A model generated the notes under the pieces. That model worked only from the letters and a program-made list of their open reading frames with translations. It had not been told where the DNA came from and did no database searches. This document shows positions 5,403 through 9,423 of a stretch of DNA of 9,423 nucleotides, in pieces. Origin of the DNA: JAHFOW01 sp964370795. Its GTDB lineage: Bacteria > Planctomycetota > Brocadiia > Brocadiales > Brocadiaceae. The stretch is from assembly GCA_964370795.1 (NCBI GenBank), contig CAYJME010000129.1:1-9423 (forward strand), given 5' to 3'. A program made the position numbers and the translations under genes. Each line of letters starts with the position of its first letter. Position 1 is the stretch's first letter.

Positions 5403-8172
5403 TCAATTCCTTCCTCGAAAACGCCTTAAACACCACATCGTCAGATTCTACAACGGAATTCATGAGGTTTGCCTTGGTGGTGATCATGGTATCGATCTTC
5501 TCTTCGAGCGTACCTTTCGTAATGAGTTTAAACACCTGCACTCCCCGTGTCTGTCCTATACGGTGAACGCGGTCGGTGGCCTGGTCTTCACGGGCGGCGT
5601 TCCACCAGCGGTCGTAGTGGATAACGACCGATGCAGCGGTCAGGTCGATACCTAATCCGCCGGCCATAAGGCTGCCCAGGAATACATTGCAATGGGGATC
5701 GGTCTGGAATCTCTCAACGACCTTGCCACGATCCCTGGTGCTTCCCCGTAAGGTTTCATACCGTACATCAAGGGTATTTAACCAGTTGCCCATCATATCC
5801 AGCATTTCCAGATATTGGGAGAACACCACCACCTTTTCCCCGGATTCGAGCGTTTCTTCCATGATTTCCTTGAAAAGCTCAAACTTCCCGGAGGCAATAC
5901 CTTTCGGCGTCTTTCCGTTTAAAATTAATTTCGGATGGTTGCACAGTCGTTTCAACTTGGTAAGCAATGCAAAGATGTGGATGTATTCCACGGGGCTGCT
6001 TTCGTCCCGTAACTTCATAATGAGCTTGCTTCCCTCCTGGTTCACGAGGTCTTTGTACATGACAATCTGGGCTGGCGTTAGGGTACAATACCGTTTTTCT
6101 TCTGTCTTTGGTGGTAATTCCGTCAAGACGTCTTTTTTGAGCCGTCTCAATTTAAAAGGATGGATAATCTTCTTCAACATCTCACGTTTTTCGTCATCCT
6201 GGTACTTTGTGATGGGGTTTTCATAACGTGCCTTAAAATCCTGCAAACTTCCCAGATAGCCGGGCATGAGGAAGTCAAAGATCGACCACAACTCTGAAAG
6301 CCTGTTTTCAATGGGGGTGCCTGTTAATGCCAGGCGGTGTTTTGCATTCAGGAATCTGGTGGCCTTGCTCATCTGTGCATTGTGGTTTTTGATCTTTTGC
6401 GCCTCGTCCAGGACGACGTAGTTCCACGGTATCTTGCTCAAACCTTCCACATCGCGGGAGAGGATGCTGTAAGTGGTCAATACCACGGACGGGAGGTTTT
6501 CTGAAATGATGGAGATTCTTTCTTTACCATAGAACCGGGCTAATTTCACTTCTGGAGCGAAACTTTTAAACTTGGCTTCCCAGTGGTCCAGCACCGAGGT
6601 TGGGCAGATAATCAGGTTGGGCGATTGAGGCTCTGTTTGTAAAGCCGAGAGCACTAAAACCATTGCCTGATGCGTTTTTCCCAGACCCATTTCATCTGCC
6701 AGGATACCATGAAAACTGTTTGTGTGGAGAAACCAGAGCCAGTCATAGCCTGTTTTCTGATAGTTCCGCAGATCGCCTTTATAGGTACCTACCGGCGGCG
6801 CAGGTTGCGGGGGAGAGATACGGTCGAAATTCATGAGGAATTTTTGCGACTCGCTGCAGGCGGTTACCTTTACCTGTTTACCGCATTCTGCCCTGGTGCG
6901 CAGGTATCCCAGTTTTGGTATCTTTATACGCCCATTTTCAACAACCCCTCTTCCCCGCTCCCAGAGGTCGAGGATATCTTTGGGGATTTTTATATAATCC
7001 GCATCTTTACGAATGCAGCCGTTGCTATCAAGGCATGACATAATTTCAGAAAGGGATATGGTGTGTTTTCCCACCTTGTAGGTAGGGTCGAGCCACAGCC
7101 AGTCGTTATCTAAGACCTCCACCTGCACGTGAGCAACATTGGGGTTATCGTGAACTTCTGCATGACGCAATTGCTCGGAGGGTTTAAATAAAGGCTCTGA
7201 GAGCAATGCGCTGAGATCCCTCCTGAGAAACTCAACGGCCTCATTTTCCTTATAAACAAGCGGTTTTTCATTATTAAAGTAAGGTTGAATGGTAAAAGGA
7301 ACGGGTTCGATAGGCCGGTACGTATTATTATGCCATATCCACTGTTTACCAATACGGTGCTTTTTTAATTCCTCCCACGAAAATACCTGTTCTTTTTTCT
7401 GAGCGCCTTTTGTTTTCAGAACAGGGGATAATTCGATATGTCCCTCATTATTTATCTGTGCATGGAGATGGGGAACAAGGGGGGTTTTGTGGAGTTTTGT
7501 TTTTAGTATACGCTCAGAAAATTCTATGTTGGGATATTGATCATCGGTCAATTTTTCAAAAATAACCGGACTTTTTTCGGGCGAGATGTGGAGCACCGTT
7601 TCGTCACCCTGACCAGAAATCAGCCTGATTTCGAGCTGTGGCCCGCCATTGAGGAGGTCTACCTTGAGATCGACATTGTCAAACGCTGAGAACAGGTCGT
7701 AAAAAATATTGGTGGGTCTATCATTATCATAGTCGTCATCAACATCAAAAAATGAAGGCTCTTCATACTTGTTGGATGTTTTGGGCTTAAAATTCTTTAA
7801 TTTTGGAATAAAAAATGGCAAGGGGTTAAACGCCCCTTTTTTTGCAGATAATATTGGAAGACTATTTCTTTTTTTATCTCTCTTTTCAATCCATTGTAAA
7901 AGCGTGGCAACGATATGTTTGCATATATCCCCATCAGATGCATACAAACATTCACAGCTCATATCATAGATATCTTTTGTATCTGAGTAGATTAAAACAC
8001 CATAAGGTATTGATTCACTGCCGACAACCTCTGCCGTGAGTTCCCCATGTTTGTACGTTAAATTATGAACACGACCACCCTTATAATAGGCAAGCCCGCG
8101 GTTGTAAACGCCGCTTTCGGTAAAAGACTTTACATCCTGAGTTGTAATGAAATCCAAATAGGTGGTTTTCAT
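5383..8172 (-). CDS. SNF2-family DNA-dependent ATPase with SWIM zinc finger
   Basis: 929 residues, a cytoplasmic superfamily 2 DNA translocase. The N-terminus carries a SWIM zinc-binding motif CxC-x8-CxH (Cys73, Cys75, Cys84, His86), followed by about 370 residues of less conserved sequence. The ATPase core starts near residue 465 (LRNYQKTGYDWLWFL), with Walker A DEMGLGKT (493-500), Walker B DEAQ (589-592) and motif III LTGTPIENR (616-624). The second RecA lobe has VVVFSQY (781-787), GGLGIDLTAA (838-847) and motif VI ATDRVHRIGQ (865-874). All motifs appear intact. Start: the ATG at 8172, with AGGAAG eight bases upstream, is better supported than an in-frame TTG at 8202. A good promoter precedes it. 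Such proteins remodel protein-DNA or polymerase complexes, but the target of this one is unknown. It heads a run of tightly packed genes that includes an RM system, so a defence role is possible but unproven. Confidence 0.95.
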   Translation of the reverse strand: MKTTYLDFITTQDVKSFTESGVYNRGLAYYKGGRVHNLTYKHGELTAEVVGSESIPYGVLIYSDTKDIYDMSCECLYASDGDICKHIVATLLQWIEKRDKKRNSLPILSAKKGAFNPLPFFIPKLKNFKPKTSNKYEEPSFFDVDDDYDNDRPTNIFYDLFSAFDNVDLKVDLLNGGPQLEIRLISGQGDETVLHISPEKSPVIFEKLTDDQYPNIEFSERILKTKLHKTPLVPHLHAQINNEGHIELSPVLKTKGAQKKEQVFSWEELKKHRIGKQWIWHNNTYRPIEPVPFTIQPYFNNEKPLVYKENEAVEFLRRDLSALLSEPLFKPSEQLRHAEVHDNPNVAHVQVEVLDNDWLWLDPTYKVGKHTISLSEIMSCLDSNGCIRKDADYIKIPKDILDLWERGRGVVENGRIKIPKLGYLRTRAECGKQVKVTACSESQKFLMNFDRISPPQPAPPVGTYKGDLRNYQKTGYDWLWFLHTNSFHGILADEMGLGKTHQAMVLVLSALQTEPQSPNLIICPTSVLDHWEAKFKSFAPEVKLARFYGKERISIISENLPSVVLTTYSILSRDVEGLSKIPWNYVVLDEAQKIKNHNAQMSKATRFLNAKHRLALTGTPIENRLSELWSIFDFLMPGYLGSLQDFKARYENPITKYQDDEKREMLKKIIHPFKLRRLKKDVLTELPPKTEEKRYCTLTPAQIVMYKDLVNQEGSKLIMKLRDESSPVEYIHIFALLTKLKRLCNHPKLILNGKTPKGIASGKFELFKEIMEETLESGEKVVVFSQYLEMLDMMGNWLNTLDVRYETLRGSTRDRGKVVERFQTDPHCNVFLGSLMAGGLGIDLTAASVVIHYDRWWNAAREDQATDRVHRIGQTRGVQVFKLITKGTLEEKIDTMITTKANLMNSVVESDDVVFKAFSRKELIELLSF
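5407..5416 (-). promoter_or_regulatory. Ribosome binding site of the antitoxin
   Basis: GAGGAAGGAA on the minus strand, four bases before the TTG at 5402 and within the helicase coding end. It supports the non-ATG start and a message shared with the helicase. Confidence 0.6.
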
Positions 8173-8180
8173 GCGATATA

Positions 8181-8186
8181 CTTCCT
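8181..8186 (-). promoter_or_regulatory. Ribosome binding site of the SNF2 helicase
   Basis: AGGAAG on the minus strand, eight bases before the ATG at 8172. It favours that start over the upstream TTG. Confidence 0.7.
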
Positions 8187-8234
8187 GTAAAGGGATGAAC
8201 AAAGATTTGAAAAACTACGTACACATATACAATA

Positions 8235-8263
8235 TATATATCATTTTGTACGAAAAAAGTCAA
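8235..8263 (-). promoter_or_regulatory. Sigma70-type promoter of the SNF2 helicase operon
   Basis: On the minus strand, TTGACT (8263-8258) and TATATA (8240-8235) are separated by exactly 17 bases. These match the -35 and -10 consensus at 5 of 6 and 5 of 6 positions. Transcription would start near 8228, giving a leader of about 55 bases. A short palindrome TTTTCGAAAA (8278-8287) lies just upstream. This is the only strong promoter I see ahead of the tightly packed genes down to 2483. Confidence 0.68.
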
Positions 8264-8300
8264 CTAATGGTCGTATATTTTCGAAAACGGGAGTTGCATG

Positions 8301-8318
8301 GACACGGCATGCCGTGTC
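8301..8318. repeat. Perfect 18-bp palindrome between the epimerase and helicase genes
   Basis: GACACGGCATGCCGTGTC equals its own reverse complement. It lies 21 bp past the epimerase stop codon. No run of T follows on either strand, so it is not a standard intrinsic terminator. It may be a dispersed intergenic palindrome of REP type, a cruciform, a dimeric protein site, or a factor-assisted 3' end. Confidence 0.75.
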
Positions 8319-8338
8319 TCTTATAATGTTCCGAACAC

Positions 8339-9334
8339 TCAACATGCCAGGGGAATATGGTAAAGGCACTTGTAGATCATTTCAGGGTGAAAGGTCATGT
8401 GTTTGGGACGGTGATAATGCCAGTCTTTTCCGTAGGGAACATGACATTCCAGATGCGGCCACTTGCTGAAGGGGTCTATCCCTAATGCGTTGATAAGCTT
8501 TTCATTATTCATGGTAACGTTTCCTGCCCGCGGCGGCATTGGCCCTGCTTCCTGGCGCATGCATCCCTTGAGCAGATGCGGGTCGTAACCGCCGACCTTG
8601 TTTACGATTTGTCCAATCTGGTACAGACTGAGGTGCCGGTGTGAACCAAAATGGTAGACACCCCGGACATGGTTCTTTTCCAGGGCAAGTTCCACCACCC
8701 TGTTAAAGTCCTCGCAATAGAACGGCGACCTTAATTCGTCAAAGTAGAGCGTGGCGGGATTGTTCTTTTTGAAACGGGAAAGTATCCAGTCAATTGCACC
8801 GGCATGTCCGTTAACGCTGATCCCCATGGGGAGAGATATCCGGAAAATTGCTGCAGATGGATAGCGGAGCATCGCAATCTCTTCGGCGATGGCCATCGTC
8901 TTGCCGTACATGGTAACCGGAGACACCGGGTCTTCTTCCCTGTACATCCCCGATGCCCTTCCCGGATATACCAGATCGGTGGACAGATGAACAAGCCGCA
9001 TATCATGGCCTTCCATTATTTCCAGGACATTCAAGAGGGACTGAACGTTCACCCGATAAGCCAGGACGGGGTTCATCTCACAGGATTTCAGGGCACATGA
9101 GCCGGCGCCATTTATAACGGACTTAAACTTCTTCTGTTTCATCAGGTTTGCAAGTCCCCTGCGGTCTTCCACATCGAGGGGAATGATTCCATCGCCCCGA
9201 AGCGGCCAGTACCGAACGGGCCGAATGGCGGTAACGTGACCGGGGTATTTTGTGTGAAAATACTTATAGACACTATAACCGGGAACACCCGTCACCCCGG
9301 TTATCAACATTGGCAAAAAAGATGGTAATGACAT
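8339..9334 (-). CDS. RmlD-like NAD(P)-dependent sugar epimerase/reductase (extended SDR)
   Basis: 331 residues with an N-terminal Rossmann fold. The nucleotide-binding GxxGxxG is seen in ITGVTGVPGY (Gly13, Gly16, Gly19), the family's HLSTDLVYPG at 116-125, and the active-site region MYGKTMAIAEE at 142-152. The best relatives are dTDP-4-dehydrorhamnose reductases (RmlD) and similar NDP-sugar epimerases. These act in the cytoplasm on nucleotide sugars for polysaccharide or surface-glycan synthesis. In SDR enzymes the active-site Tyr is followed by Lys four residues later (YxxxK). Here Tyr143 is followed by Met147, so the usual catalytic Lys is absent, which may change or abolish reductase activity. 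The start ATG at 9334 lacks a clear ribosome binding site, and Met9 is an alternative. No related sugar genes lie in view. The fold is certain, the substrate unknown. Confidence 0.9.
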   Translation of the reverse strand: MSLPSFLPMLITGVTGVPGYSVYKYFHTKYPGHVTAIRPVRYWPLRGDGIIPLDVEDRRGLANLMKQKKFKSVINGAGSCALKSCEMNPVLAYRVNVQSLLNVLEIMEGHDMRLVHLSTDLVYPGRASGMYREEDPVSPVTMYGKTMAIAEEIAMLRYPSAAIFRISLPMGISVNGHAGAIDWILSRFKKNNPATLYFDELRSPFYCEDFNRVVELALEKNHVRGVYHFGSHRHLSLYQIGQIVNKVGGYDPHLLKGCMRQEAGPMPPRAGNVTMNNEKLINALGIDPFSKWPHLECHVPYGKDWHYHRPKHMTFHPEMIYKCLYHIPLAC

Positions 9335-9423
9335 AGAATTATAAAACCAAAATTAAAACCTGGCGCAGCTATGCCGCAACCAAATCCCCTTATGAAAGCC
9401 TGATTAAATAAAAGTAATAGTTC

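Noticed and set aside
5206..6226. Plus-strand open frames of 149 and 179 codons opposite the antitoxin and helicase
   Set aside because: They are antisense shadows of well-supported genes and carry no recognisable domain.
5383..8172. SNF2 helicase plus methyltransferases as a DISARM or similar multi-gene defence system
   Set aside because: DISARM needs DrmA, DrmB and DrmC, none of which is present. Both methyltransferases have their own endonuclease partners, and SWIM-SNF2 proteins are common outside defence loci.
8278..8287. TTTTCGAAAA as an operator for the helicase promoter
   Set aside because: A 10-bp AT-rich palindrome is weak evidence alone. It is noted beside the promoter but not claimed as a site.
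8804..9100. 98-codon plus-strand frame opposite the epimerase gene
   Set aside because: It is a GC-rich shadow of a gene with clear Rossmann motifs, with no independent evidence.
9362..9380. Quasi-palindromic GCGCAGCTATGCCGC upstream of the epimerase gene
   Set aside because: The pairing is poor when aligned. It may be part of a dispersed repeat, but nothing in this window supports that.

Overview
The window is a bacterial accessory region in which every gene I can support lies on the minus strand, so the genes read from right to left. It holds two adjacent type II restriction-modification (RM) systems, placed downstream of a SNF2/SWIM helicase gene and a damaged toxin-antitoxin pair, with an NAD-dependent epimerase/reductase gene at the right edge. 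Base composition is patchy. The epimerase gene is GC-rich in places (40 of 60 bases G/C at 8521-8580), while the TdeIII-like endonuclease gene is very AT-rich (11 of 60 at 3001-3060). This suggests that at least one RM module was acquired horizontally. The host cannot be named from the sequence. An environmental bacterium of about 40% GC, such as an anammox-type planctomycete, is only a guess.

Layout in transcription order. (a) 9334-8339: RmlD-like extended SDR protein, followed by a perfect 18-bp palindrome. (b) 8172-5383: 929-residue SNF2 helicase with an N-terminal SWIM zinc finger, a good sigma70-type promoter (8235-8263) and a clear ribosome binding site. (c) 5402-5190: small antitoxin-like protein whose TTG start lies inside the helicase gene. 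(d) 5205-5062: the N-terminal half of a RelE/ParE-type toxin, overlapping the antitoxin as in an intact pair but stopping after 47 residues. (e) 5052-3460: DNA methyltransferase with an N-terminal excisionase/MerR-like helix-turn-helix. (f) 3459-2677: PD-(D/E)XK endonuclease resembling the TdeIII family (GGNCC). (g) 2665-2483: small unrecognised acidic protein. From (b) to (g) no intergenic gap exceeds 11 bases, so the second RM system appears joined to the helicase/antitoxin transcript.

Then comes a 159-bp non-autonomous mobile element (MITE) at 2219-2377. It has perfect 16-bp terminal inverted repeats and an 8-bp target duplication, which fits the IS66 style. It sits just upstream of (h) 2155-725, an SPPY-type methyltransferase, and (i) 728-1 (running off the window), an endonuclease clearly of the AvaI/BsoBI (CYCGRG) family, joined by an ATGA overlap.

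The most striking observation is in (i). The reading frame is intact and the family match is close, but about 28 residues carrying the catalytic Glu-x-Lys and the active-site His of BsoBI are missing, apparently by a clean in-frame deletion. The cell may therefore keep a CYCGRG methyltransferase beside a non-cleaving endonuclease, next to a second RM system whose endonuclease looks intact. Bases 9335-9423 hold no gene that I can support.
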